39,910 nt of DNA, from contig JAIEPE010000016.1 in NCBI GenBank assembly GCA_019749915.1, positions 1 through 39,910 on the forward strand, in the 5' to 3' direction. The translations under genes were made by a program, and so were the position numbers. This DNA comes from Alphaproteobacteria bacterium (GTDB lineage Bacteria; Pseudomonadota; Alphaproteobacteria; UBA9655). Below are positions 9,207 through 15,496 of this stretch, piece by piece. Position 1 is the stretch's first letter; each line of letters begins with the position of its first letter. Under the pieces are notes generated by a model. That model made no database searches and was not told the DNA's origin. It saw nothing but the letters and a program-made list of their open reading frames with translations.

Positions 9207-10094
9207 ATGAAAATGAATTGGGATAAACTTCGTATTTTTTATACGGTAGCGTCAGCGGGAAGCTTTACCAAAGCTACCCTTAACCTCAATATTAGCCAAT
9301 CAGCAATCAGTCGCCAAATTCATATTCTTGAGAAAGAACTTGGCCTTAAACTTTTTAAACGGGTTGCCCGTGGCTTAGTTTTAACCGAAAATGGCGAAAT
9401 GCTTTATGAGATCGTCGCAAAGGTTTTCGCAAAGATTTCATCAGCTCAAAGTGAGATTGAAGAACTCAAAAACTATACCCGCGGTCCTCTCCGTATTGCT
9501 GCCACTGTCGCTTTTGGCTCCCTATGGCTGGCAGAACGTATTCAAAAATTTATAGATCAATATCCCGACATTGAAATCAGTGTTTTTTTAAAGGATGATG
9601 AAATTGATCTTAATCTTCGTGAGGCTGATGTGTGGATCACGCCTGTATTGCCCACTTACTCGGATATGATTCACTCAATTCCTTTTCCTTTTCCTTTTCA
9701 CGTGTACGCAAGCAAATCCTATCTTAAAAAATATGGGACTCCCCAAAAATCAGAGGATCTGGATCACCATCAACTGATTGTTTTTGGAAGAGAAATGCCC
9801 CACGTATACGGGAATCTCAATTGGCTTTTAACGGTTAAAGCCCAATCGCGTAGAAAGCCCTATCTCGTTTTAAACAATGTTCAAGCCATCCAAGAAGCGA
9901 CAAGTGCAGGTCTTGGAATTTCAGCTCTTCAAAAGTATGTTGTTAAAAATGACCCTGAATTAGTGGAAATCCTTCCCAACCTTCCCAAGGTTGTTTTAAA
10001 TCAGTACGCTGTTTATCCTTCTCACTTAAAAACAATTAAACGGGTCCAAGTTTTTATTGATTTCCTGAATCAAGAAATGAAAAGAGAAGAATAG
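9207..10094 (+). CDS. LysR-family transcriptional regulator
   Basis: A 295-residue LysR-type regulator. The N-terminal winged helix-turn-helix (about residues 6-65) contains the typical FYTVASAGSFTKA and ISQSAISRQIHILEKELG segments. It is followed by a linker helix and a LysR substrate-binding domain (about 92-290, beginning GPLRIAATVAFGSLW). The effector is not deducible. It is unusual in being codirectional with, and only 6 bases before, metN, so it may be the first gene of the metNIQ transcript and regulate it, or it may merely be carried on the same message. The 64-base gap to miaA is short, and I see no strong promoter in it. Confidence 0.9.
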   Translation: MKMNWDKLRIFYTVASAGSFTKATLNLNISQSAISRQIHILEKELGLKLFKRVARGLVLTENGEMLYEIVAKVFAKISSAQSEIEELKNYTRGPLRIAATVAFGSLWLAERIQKFIDQYPDIEISVFLKDDEIDLNLREADVWITPVLPTYSDMIHSIPFPFPFHVYASKSYLKKYGTPQKSEDLDHHQLIVFGREMPHVYGNLNWLLTVKAQSRRKPYLVLNNVQAIQEATSAGLGISALQKYVVKNDPELVEILPNLPKVVLNQYAVYPSHLKTIKRVQVFIDFLNQEMKREE

Positions 10095-10100
10095 ATTTAT

Positions 10101-11165
10101 ATGGAGCCTCATTTCTTGTCTATTATTATTAAAAATTTGGGAAAATCTTATAATGTTGCTATTTTAAAAGACATTAATCTTGAAGTTCCACAAAATCAAA
10201 TTCTAGGGATCATTGGAAAAAGCGGAGCAGGGAAAAGTACTCTTTTGCGTTGTCTCAATGGACTCGAGCAACCGACCACGGGGACAATCACAATTGATAA
10301 TCAATTATTCACTGGCGTTTCAGATAAAGAGAGACGGCGGATTCAACATAAAATTGGGAATGTTTTTCAAAGCGTTAATCTTTTAAGTCGATTGACCGCT
10401 CTTGAAAATGTGATGTTTCCTTTAAAACTTTTTAAAGGAAATTCGAAAGATATTCATTCTCAAGCTTTAAAATTGTTGCATCTGGTTGGATTGAATGGAA
10501 AAGAAAATGCCTATCCCAGTCAACTCAGTGGAGGACAAGCTCAGCGAGTTGCAATTGCTCGAGCTCTTATGGGGGACGTTTCTCTTCTCCTTTGCGATGA
10601 GTTCACATCCGCTCTTGACTTTGAAACGTCCCTTGAAATTCTAGAGTTATTGCGTGATCTTAATAAACGTCTTGGCGTGACAATTATTTTAATTACCCAC
10701 GATATGGCTATTGTGCGGGAAATTTGTGATGAAGTCTGTGTTCTAGAAGCCGGTCAAATTGTTGAAAAGAATGATATTACTTCGATTCTGCTTCACCCTC
10801 AACATACTGTTACAAAGTCGCTCATTAGGCATTTAATAACAAAAGACTTACCTCATCATTTACAAGAAAAACTTAACAAAACTCCTACTGATAAGTGTTT
10901 TGCCTTGCTAAGGCTCTTTTTTTCAAGTAAAGCTGCGGGTGATCCCATTATTGCTTCAATCGTTAAGACATACGATGTACCGATCAATATTTTATTAGGG
11001 AGTTTAGATCATATTCGCGAAACAGCTTTTGGATCTCTTATCGTTTCGATTCCATTTGAGCTCGAAAAAATTACAAACATCATGAAAGATCTTGATCAAA
11101 GGAGTGTCTCTGCAGAAATCCTCGGGTACTTTCCTCAAAGTGGAGGGCACTCATGGAACAGTTAG
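10101..11165 (+). CDS. metN: methionine ABC transporter ATP-binding protein MetN
   Basis: ATPase subunit of the D/L-methionine importer MetNIQ, on the cytoplasmic face of the inner membrane. Walker A GKSGAGKST is at residues 39-47, the ABC signature LSGGQAQR near 142 and Walker B LLLCDE near 162, with the H-loop histidine in ILITHD. The C-terminal extension (about 275-350) has the size and pattern of the NIL domain, through which MetN senses intracellular methionine (trans-inhibition). That extension separates it from other polar amino-acid ABC ATPases. The length (354 aa) is normal. Its stop lies inside the start of metI (13-base overlap), showing tight coupling. Confidence 0.92.
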   Translation: MEPHFLSIIIKNLGKSYNVAILKDINLEVPQNQILGIIGKSGAGKSTLLRCLNGLEQPTTGTITIDNQLFTGVSDKERRRIQHKIGNVFQSVNLLSRLTALENVMFPLKLFKGNSKDIHSQALKLLHLVGLNGKENAYPSQLSGGQAQRVAIARALMGDVSLLLCDEFTSALDFETSLEILELLRDLNKRLGVTIILITHDMAIVREICDEVCVLEAGQIVEKNDITSILLHPQHTVTKSLIRHLITKDLPHHLQEKLNKTPTDKCFALLRLFFSSKAAGDPIIASIVKTYDVPINILLGSLDHIRETAFGSLIVSIPFELEKITNIMKDLDQRSVSAEILGYFPQSGGHSWNS

Positions 11166-11791
11166 TCCTTCACTCTTTTCTTGAAACTCTTTTCATGGTA
11201 ACGGCTTCAATGTTTTTCGGAACAGCTATTGGCATCTTTTTGGCTTTCCTGCTTGTTTTAACGAAGCCCTCTGGTCTTTGGCCAAAACCTTGGATCTCTC
11301 AGTCTTTAGGAGTATTTCTCAATGCTTTTCGTTCAATTCCTTTTATCATTCTTATTATTTTAATGATTCCTTTTACGCGTTTCTGGGTCGGTACTTCTAT
11401 TGGTACAGCTGCAGCAACACTGCCTTTAACGTTTGCTGCCAGTCTTCTGATCGCGCGTATCATAGAAGATGCTTTGAATACAACCTCCAAAGGATTGATC
11501 GAAGTGGGAAAAGCTTTGGGAGCGTCAAATTTACAGATCATTTTTAAAATTCAATTGAGGGAGGCCCTGCCTTTGATCGTTTCTGGTCTTACGACCGTTT
11601 CCATCAATATCATAGGATTTTCAGCCATGGCAGGAACGGTTGGAGGAGGTGGGCTCGGCGATCTTGCTATCCGATATGGTTATCAGCGATACGACTTTAC
11701 TTTACTTGTTTTGATCGTTATTATCCTTATCATCATCGTCCAGTGTGTCCAAATGACTGGTAATTTTCTGGAAGCAAAATTAAAGAAATAA
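11153..11791 (+). CDS. metI: methionine ABC transporter permease MetI
   Basis: Inner-membrane permease of MetNIQ (212 aa, typical for MetI), with about five transmembrane helices. The EAA coupling motif that docks onto MetN is visible at about residues 117-145 (EVGKALGASNLQIIFKIQLREA, split here as EVGKALGAS and REALPLIVSG). The SAMAGTVGGGGLGDLA motif that follows is characteristic of MetI. It overlaps metN by 13 bases and is followed 17 bases later by metQ. Confidence 0.93.
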   Translation: MEQLVLHSFLETLFMVTASMFFGTAIGIFLAFLLVLTKPSGLWPKPWISQSLGVFLNAFRSIPFIILIILMIPFTRFWVGTSIGTAAATLPLTFAASLLIARIIEDALNTTSKGLIEVGKALGASNLQIIFKIQLREALPLIVSGLTTVSINIIGFSAMAGTVGGGGLGDLAIRYGYQRYDFTLLVLIVIILIIIVQCVQMTGNFLEAKLKK

Positions 11792-11808
11792 AATGGAGTT
11801 TGTGAGAG

Positions 11809-12570
11809 ATGAGAATGTTAACTGCTTTGGCTTTTTTTATTTTATCGATCAGCCAACTTGTTGCGTCTCCTCTTAAGATCGGCGTAACGGCTGGTCCCCA
11901 TGCGATGATTATGGAAAAAGTGAAAGAACTGGCTAAAGTTGAGGGAATTGACATTCAAGTCATTGAATTTAACGACTTTATTTTACCTAACGTTGCTCTC
12001 AATGATAAAGAGCTGGATATGAATTCCTATCAACATCAACCTTATTTGGATGAGCAAGTAAAAAATCGAGGATACAAGATTAAATCCGTTGGGAAAACCG
12101 TTTTAATGCCCTTAGGAATTTATAGCAAAAAGCTAAAGACTCTTGCAGATTTAAAAGAAAAATCCAAAATTGCGATTCCTTCAGACCCAACGAATGGAGG
12201 TCGAGCCCTCAAACTTTTAGAAAAAGAAGGACTCATTAAATTGAAGCCTTCAGATAATCCCTCTGTTTTGGATATCATAGAAAGCCCGAAAAAATTAAGT
12301 ATCATTGAAATTGAAGCCCCGCAAGTTCCTCGTGCCTTAGAAGACGTAGATGCTGCTGCCATTAATACGGATTGGGTTCTTGTTGCAGGCCTTGACCCTC
12401 ATGCCGCCCTCGCTATGGAAGATAAAAATTCTCCTTATGCGAATGTCCTTGCTGTCCGTCAGGATGAGAACCGGTTGGAAGTGGAAAAACTGATTAAAAT
12501 CTATCAAAGTGAGCCGGTGAAAGCATTTATCAACTCGACGTTTAAAGGAGCCGTTTTACCAGCTTGGTAA
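11809..12570 (+). CDS. metQ: methionine-binding periplasmic protein MetQ (NlpA family)
   Basis: Substrate-binding component of MetNIQ (253 aa). The mature protein begins LKIGVTAGPHA and contains FNDFILPNVALNDKELDMNSYQHQPYL and IPSDPTNGGRAL, all NlpA/MetQ signatures. Residues 1-19 form a signal peptide with a Leu-Val-Ala cleavage site. There is no lipobox cysteine, so this MetQ is predicted to be soluble in the periplasm and not a lipoprotein as in E. coli. The start ATG at 11809 follows GGAG by ten bases; a second ATG two codons on is possible. It is the last gene of the lysR-metNIQ run and is followed by a long hairpin. Confidence 0.92.
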   Translation: MRMLTALAFFILSISQLVASPLKIGVTAGPHAMIMEKVKELAKVEGIDIQVIEFNDFILPNVALNDKELDMNSYQHQPYLDEQVKNRGYKIKSVGKTVLMPLGIYSKKLKTLADLKEKSKIAIPSDPTNGGRALKLLEKEGLIKLKPSDNPSVLDIIESPKKLSIIEIEAPQVPRALEDVDAAAINTDWVLVAGLDPHAALAMEDKNSPYANVLAVRQDENRLEVEKLIKIYQSEPVKAFINSTFKGAVLPAW

Positions 12571-12590
12571 GTTATGCTTAAAATAACCCA

Positions 12591-12631
12591 ACTCACCCTT
12601 CCAGTGTCATCATGATACTGGAAGGGTGAGT
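12591..12631. repeat. long perfect inverted repeat downstream of metQ
   Basis: The arm ACTCACCCTTCCAGT at 12591-12605 is exactly complementary to 12617-12631. Pairing continues inwards for four more base pairs (one G-T), leaving a 3-base loop: a 19 bp stem. No T run follows on either strand, so it is not a canonical rho-independent terminator, though it could still end or protect the metNIQ message. Its near-perfect symmetry resembles dispersed intergenic palindromic elements. It sits directly before a decayed gene remnant, suggesting a rearranged spot. Confidence 0.75.
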
Positions 12632-12648
12632 GTACGAATTTTCTATAA

Positions 12649-12819
12649 GTTTCAGCGAGCGTTGCCATCCTTCCTTATAGTGCTCAAGTGCTTTTGGCGG
12701 GCTCAATTGCTGGCATCTCTCCTTTAAGCGTCCTGCCTTATATCTATAATTGCTACTTTTTAGGTATAGGCGAAATTATTGCAATAATATTCCGTTGGCA
12801 TAAAGTAAAGCTCTTTTAA
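12649..12819 (+). pseudogene. decayed C-terminal fragment of an NhaC-type Na+/H+ antiporter
   Basis: The frame from 12649 to the TAA at 12817-12819 reads 56 codons. Its middle, ILPYSAQVLLAG then SIAGISPLSVLPYIYNCYF and IIAIIF, matches the conserved last transmembrane region of NhaC-family antiporters as I remember it (pattern IPYGAQ-LL-AGLAGISPLSI-PYLYY). An in-frame TAA lies just before it at 12646-12648, and there is no start codon or ribosome binding site, so it cannot be a functional gene. It is a relic of a larger transporter gene whose front has been lost, with the 12591-12631 hairpin now lying where upstream coding sequence would be. The identification is from pattern recall. Confidence 0.55.
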
Positions 12820-12846
12820 TTCAATTTTAATATTTTTCTGTTATTC

Positions 12847-12852
12847 TATAAT
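12847..12852 (+). promoter_or_regulatory. candidate -10 element for the CBS gene
   Basis: A perfect TATAAT lies 48 bases before the CBS-protein ATG, in very AT-rich sequence. There is no good -35 hexamer 16-18 bases upstream. Given the AT richness, a chance match is possible. Confidence 0.3.
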
Positions 12853-12900
12853 TATTAAAAAATATAATAATAAATAAATATTAAAAAGGAGGTTAATACA

Positions 12901-13320
12901 ATGAGAGTTAAAGAAATTATGTCAAAAGACGTAAAACTTATTCATCCTCATGCTCATCTTATGGATGCTGCAAAGCTCATGCGAGAAAAAGACATTGGAA
13001 TGATACCTGTTGGTGAAGATGATCGGCTTGAAGGGGTTATTACGGATCGAGACATTATCATTCGAGCCCTGGCTCAAGGAAAAAATTTGGAAGAACTTAC
13101 GGTTAGAGAAGTGATGACTCCAAAATGTCAAACATGTTTTGAGGAGGATACTATTGAAGAGGTCTCTCGGCATATGTCAAAGGACCAAATTCGCCGCCTT
13201 GCTGTTCTGGATAAGAACAATCACGTCGTTGGCATTATTTCCTTAGGAGATCTTTCTGCCAAAGGATCAGACAAGGAAGCCGCAAGAGCTTTGCATTCTA
13301 TCTCTGAAACAAAACATTAA
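12901..13320 (+). CDS. tandem CBS-domain protein
   Basis: A 139-residue protein consisting of two CBS domains (about 1-60 and 70-130), each opening with the repeated signature VKEIMSKDV / VREVMTPKC. The pair forms a Bateman module that usually binds adenine nucleotides. No catalytic or membrane domain is attached, so it is a stand-alone sensor of unknown partner, of a type common in proteobacteria and often stress- or redox-related. Its start is unambiguous: ATG after AAAGGAGG with an 8-base spacer. It is a single-gene unit bounded by its own terminator at 13334-13365. Confidence 0.9.
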   Translation: MRVKEIMSKDVKLIHPHAHLMDAAKLMREKDIGMIPVGEDDRLEGVITDRDIIIRALAQGKNLEELTVREVMTPKCQTCFEEDTIEEVSRHMSKDQIRRLAVLDKNNHVVGIISLGDLSAKGSDKEAARALHSISETKH

Positions 13321-13333
13321 TATCAATGTGAAG

Positions 13334-13365
13334 AAGGACGAATCTTTTTAAGATTCGTCCTTTTT
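13334..13365 (+). terminator. rho-independent terminator of the CBS gene
   Basis: AAGGACGAATCTT (13334-13346) pairs perfectly with AAGATTCGTCCTT (13350-13362) around a TTT loop, giving a 13 bp stem followed by Ts to 13365. It lies 14 bases after the CBS stop and 18 bases before the next start, so it cleanly separates the two genes. Confidence 0.92.
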
Positions 13366-13382
13366 ACGAATGGATGTAATTC

Positions 13383-14012
13383 GTGTTTCAAGATCGCTTT
13401 GATGCGGGAAAACAACTCGCAGATAAATTAAAAGATTATGCTTCTCAAAAGCCTCTTGTTCTTGCTCTTCCTCGCGGTGGTGTGCCCGTTGCTTTTGTTG
13501 TTGCTCAAGCTTTGAAATCACCTCTTCATGTTTTTGTTGCTCGAAAGATAGGTGTCCCCTGGCAACCAGAACTGGGTATCGGCGCCATCGCGCCTGGGGT
13601 TCAAATTTTCAACAGAGAGTTACTTCAAGAACTTGATCTCAAAATCTCTGATCTTACGGAAATTATTAAGCGCGAAGAGCAAGAACTCAAAAGACGTCTC
13701 ACCATTTATGGAGCTGAAGAAAATCTCGAAAAAATAAAGGGAAAGACAGTGATTCTTATTGATGACGGCCTTGCAACCGGTATCACTGCAGAGGCGGCTT
13801 TAAAAAGCTTAAAACAATGGGCACCCAAAAAATTAATCCTTGCCGTTCCTGTCGGCTCACCTTCTACAATAGAACATCTCAAAAAGAGCGTTGCAGAGCT
13901 TGTTTGCTTGGAAATGCCCCCTAACTTGTATGCCATTGGCGCATACTACCTTGATTTTTCTCAAATTTCCGATGAAGAAGTCATTGACTTACTTAAAAAA
14001 TCCAGATCTTAA
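13383..14012 (+). CDS. PRPP-binding phosphoribosyltransferase-family protein
   Basis: A 209-residue type I phosphoribosyltransferase-fold protein. The PRPP-binding loop VILIDDGLATGITAEAA is at residues 123-139 (Asp127-Asp128, Thr132-Gly133), and an early LALPRGGVPVA motif and the VARKIGVPWQPELGIGAIA segment are typical of the orphan family often annotated simply as phosphoribosyltransferase. The substrate base is unknown, and it does not match a classical Apt, Gpt, Hpt or PyrE. Translation starts at GTG 13383; there is no in-frame ATG nearby and only a weak ribosome binding site, so expression may be low. It follows the CBS terminator and must therefore have its own promoter or rely on read-through. 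Confidence 0.82.
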   Translation: MFQDRFDAGKQLADKLKDYASQKPLVLALPRGGVPVAFVVAQALKSPLHVFVARKIGVPWQPELGIGAIAPGVQIFNRELLQELDLKISDLTEIIKREEQELKRRLTIYGAEENLEKIKGKTVILIDDGLATGITAEAALKSLKQWAPKKLILAVPVGSPSTIEHLKKSVAELVCLEMPPNLYAIGAYYLDFSQISDEEVIDLLKKSRS

Positions 14013-14050
14013 CCCTATATTTTTGTGTTCAGCACACTTTCAAGAAAATC

Positions 14051-14079
14051 TTGTCAGATGAGCTTATTTTGCTTATCCT
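14051..14079 (+). promoter_or_regulatory. sigma70-type promoter for the DsbA-like gene
   Basis: TTGTCA (14051-14056), a 17-base spacer and TATCCT (14074-14079) form a good vegetative promoter 25 bases before the ATG. The leader would keep the AAAGGAG ribosome binding site. Confidence 0.5.
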
Positions 14080-14104
14080 TTACTAAGTTTCAAAGGAGCT
14101 TAAG

Positions 14105-14749
14105 ATGAGATACATTGTCACAAGTTTGATTTTATCCGTTTTATTTTGGGGAGAAGCACATGCAGACAAAGCTAAACCTGCCCCTAAGAACCCTCTTCCT
14201 GAAATAAGTATGGGAAGTGCTAAAGCCCCTGTAGTTGTCATCAATTATTCTTCTTTCACCTGCACTCACTGTGCAAACTTTCACACGGATGTTCTTCCTG
14301 AAATTGATAAGGAATATATAAAATCCGGCAAAGTTCGCATTATCTTTCGTGATTACCCCGGAGATCAGCTCAGCGTTCAAGCGCATCAGTTGGCCTGGTG
14401 TGTAGGAGAACTTAAATACTTAAATCTTTCAAAGGCTTTTTATTCCACTCAAGATAAATGGTTGAAGGAGAAAGATCCTATTGAAGCATTAAAGAAAATT
14501 GCTCTGAAAAATGGGCTCACTAAAGAACAGATCGGTGCTTGTCTTAAGAATCAAGGACTTTTGGATAAAATCCTTCAGGTGCGTATTGATGGGCAAAAAA
14601 AGTATAAAATCACAGCAACTCCAACTATTATCATTAATGCTAAGATTTATCCGCGTACCCTTACCTTTAAGGAATTTAAAGAAGCTGTTGATCCTCTTCT
14701 TGAACCAAAGACTCAAAAAGTAAGCTTTAAAAAAGATAAGAAAAGTTGA
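14105..14749 (+). CDS. periplasmic DsbA-like thiol:disulfide oxidoreductase
   Basis: Exported thioredoxin-fold protein (214 aa). Residues 1-20 are a signal peptide ending Ala-His-Ala. The active site CTHC is at residues 53-56 within NYSSFTCTHCANFH, and the cis-proline loop TATPTIIIN (Pro173) is present; between them lies an inserted helical domain. This is the DsbA/DsbG/BdbD-like class (thioredoxin_4) common in alphaproteobacteria, acting on periplasmic cysteines. Whether it oxidises or isomerises cannot be told from sequence; no DsbB is in the window. Two further cysteines (LAWCVG and IGACLK) lie in the insert. The start is fixed by AAAGGAG six bases upstream. Possible clients include the cysteine-containing giant protein at 20851. 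Confidence 0.87.
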   Translation: MRYIVTSLILSVLFWGEAHADKAKPAPKNPLPEISMGSAKAPVVVINYSSFTCTHCANFHTDVLPEIDKEYIKSGKVRIIFRDYPGDQLSVQAHQLAWCVGELKYLNLSKAFYSTQDKWLKEKDPIEALKKIALKNGLTKEQIGACLKNQGLLDKILQVRIDGQKKYKITATPTIIINAKIYPRTLTFKEFKEAVDPLLEPKTQKVSFKKDKKS

Positions 14750-14789
14750 TTTGTCTCTCTTCTATAAATAGACACTAGAGGAATACACA

Positions 14790-15026
14790 ATGGCCATGTC
14801 TCATGATAAAATTATGACGTTTCTTTTAGAAACGTTTCCTGATGCCCAAATTGAACTTAAAGACTTAGTGGGAGATAGTGATCATTTTTCTGTTACCATT
14901 ACCTCCAAAGTGTTTTCAGGAAAAACAAGAATCGAGCAGCACAAAATGGTTTATGAGGCCCTTCAAGGACACATGGGCACAACCTTACATGCCCTTTCTC
15001 TTAAAACTCAAATTCCAAAGGAGTAA
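14790..15026 (+). CDS. bolA: BolA/IbaG-family protein
   Basis: BolA-like protein (78 aa, the short IbaG/YrbA type). It shows the family pattern of an N-terminal helix, DHFSVTITSKVFSGKTRIEQHKMVYEAL with the conserved His of the cluster-binding loop, and a C-terminal helix (LHALSLKTQIP). BolA proteins bind a [2Fe-2S] cluster jointly with CGFS glutaredoxins and act in iron-sulfur trafficking. That partner is the next gene, six bases downstream. The ATG follows AGAGGA. The pairing of the two genes is conserved in alphaproteobacteria. Confidence 0.93.
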   Translation: MAMSHDKIMTFLLETFPDAQIELKDLVGDSDHFSVTITSKVFSGKTRIEQHKMVYEALQGHMGTTLHALSLKTQIPKE

Positions 15027-15032
15027 CTTATT

Positions 15033-15359
15033 ATGTCTCAAACTTTTGATCAAATCCGGGAAGAAATTTCTTCCCATGATATTGTTTTATATATGAAAGG
15101 AAATGCTCAATTTCCCATGTGCGGTTTTTCAGCGGCTGTTGTTCAGATTTTAAATACACTGGATGTTAATTTTAAGGCTATTGATGTTCTGAAGGACAGT
15201 GAGCTCCGCGAAGGCATCAAATCTTTTACCAACTGGCCAACAATTCCTCAGCTTTATGTTAAAGGCGAATTTATTGGAGGATGTGATATCGTCCGTGAAA
15301 TGTATGAAACAGGCGAACTTCAAAAACTTCTTGCAGATAAAGGTATTTTAAAAAAATAA
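15033..15359 (+). CDS. grxD: monothiol glutaredoxin Grx4/GrxD
   Basis: CGFS-type monothiol glutaredoxin (108 aa, standard length). The active site CGFS is at residues 30-33, preceded by the glutathione-contacting Lys22 in VLYMKGNAQFPMCGFS, with the TIPQLYV cis-proline motif and the GGCDI motif downstream. It carries and hands over [2Fe-2S] clusters, mostly as a complex with BolA, whose gene is directly upstream. The ribosome binding site is AAAGGAG, followed by a 9-base spacer. Confidence 0.95.
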   Translation: MSQTFDQIREEISSHDIVLYMKGNAQFPMCGFSAAVVQILNTLDVNFKAIDVLKDSELREGIKSFTNWPTIPQLYVKGEFIGGCDIVREMYETGELQKLLADKGILKK

Positions 15360-15361
15360 GG

Positions 15362-15390
15362 AGGAAGGGGAATTATTCGCGTCCCTTCTT
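15362..15390 (-). terminator. possible terminator of the glmU-glmS transcript
   Basis: Bases 15362-15370 pair with 15382-15390 (9 bp including G-T pairs, 11-base loop). On the minus strand the hairpin is followed after two bases by TTATTTTTT, which is the complement of the A-rich end of grxD. It would end the leftward glmU-glmS message. On the plus strand no T run follows. Confidence 0.4.
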
Positions 15391-15496
15391 AAAATAGAAC
15401 AACAAATGTAATAAAGTTCATGGTGATTCCAACAATGGCTGCATCAAAGTTTTCCGTTGTCCCAATAAAAAGGGACAGGACCTTCTTTGAAGGGGT

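Noticed and set aside
15458-15477. TGTCCC/GGGACA hairpin as the glmS terminator
   Set aside because: The stem is only 6 bp with an 8-base loop, and no T run follows in the direction of glmS transcription.
15389-15496. Minus-strand hydrophobic frame (about 35 codons, including LFIGTTENFDAAIVGITMNF) just after the glmS stop
   Set aside because: It looks like the end of a membrane protein, but I cannot match it to a family. A frame this short arises by chance, and it has no start. It may be a relic; not supported enough to list.
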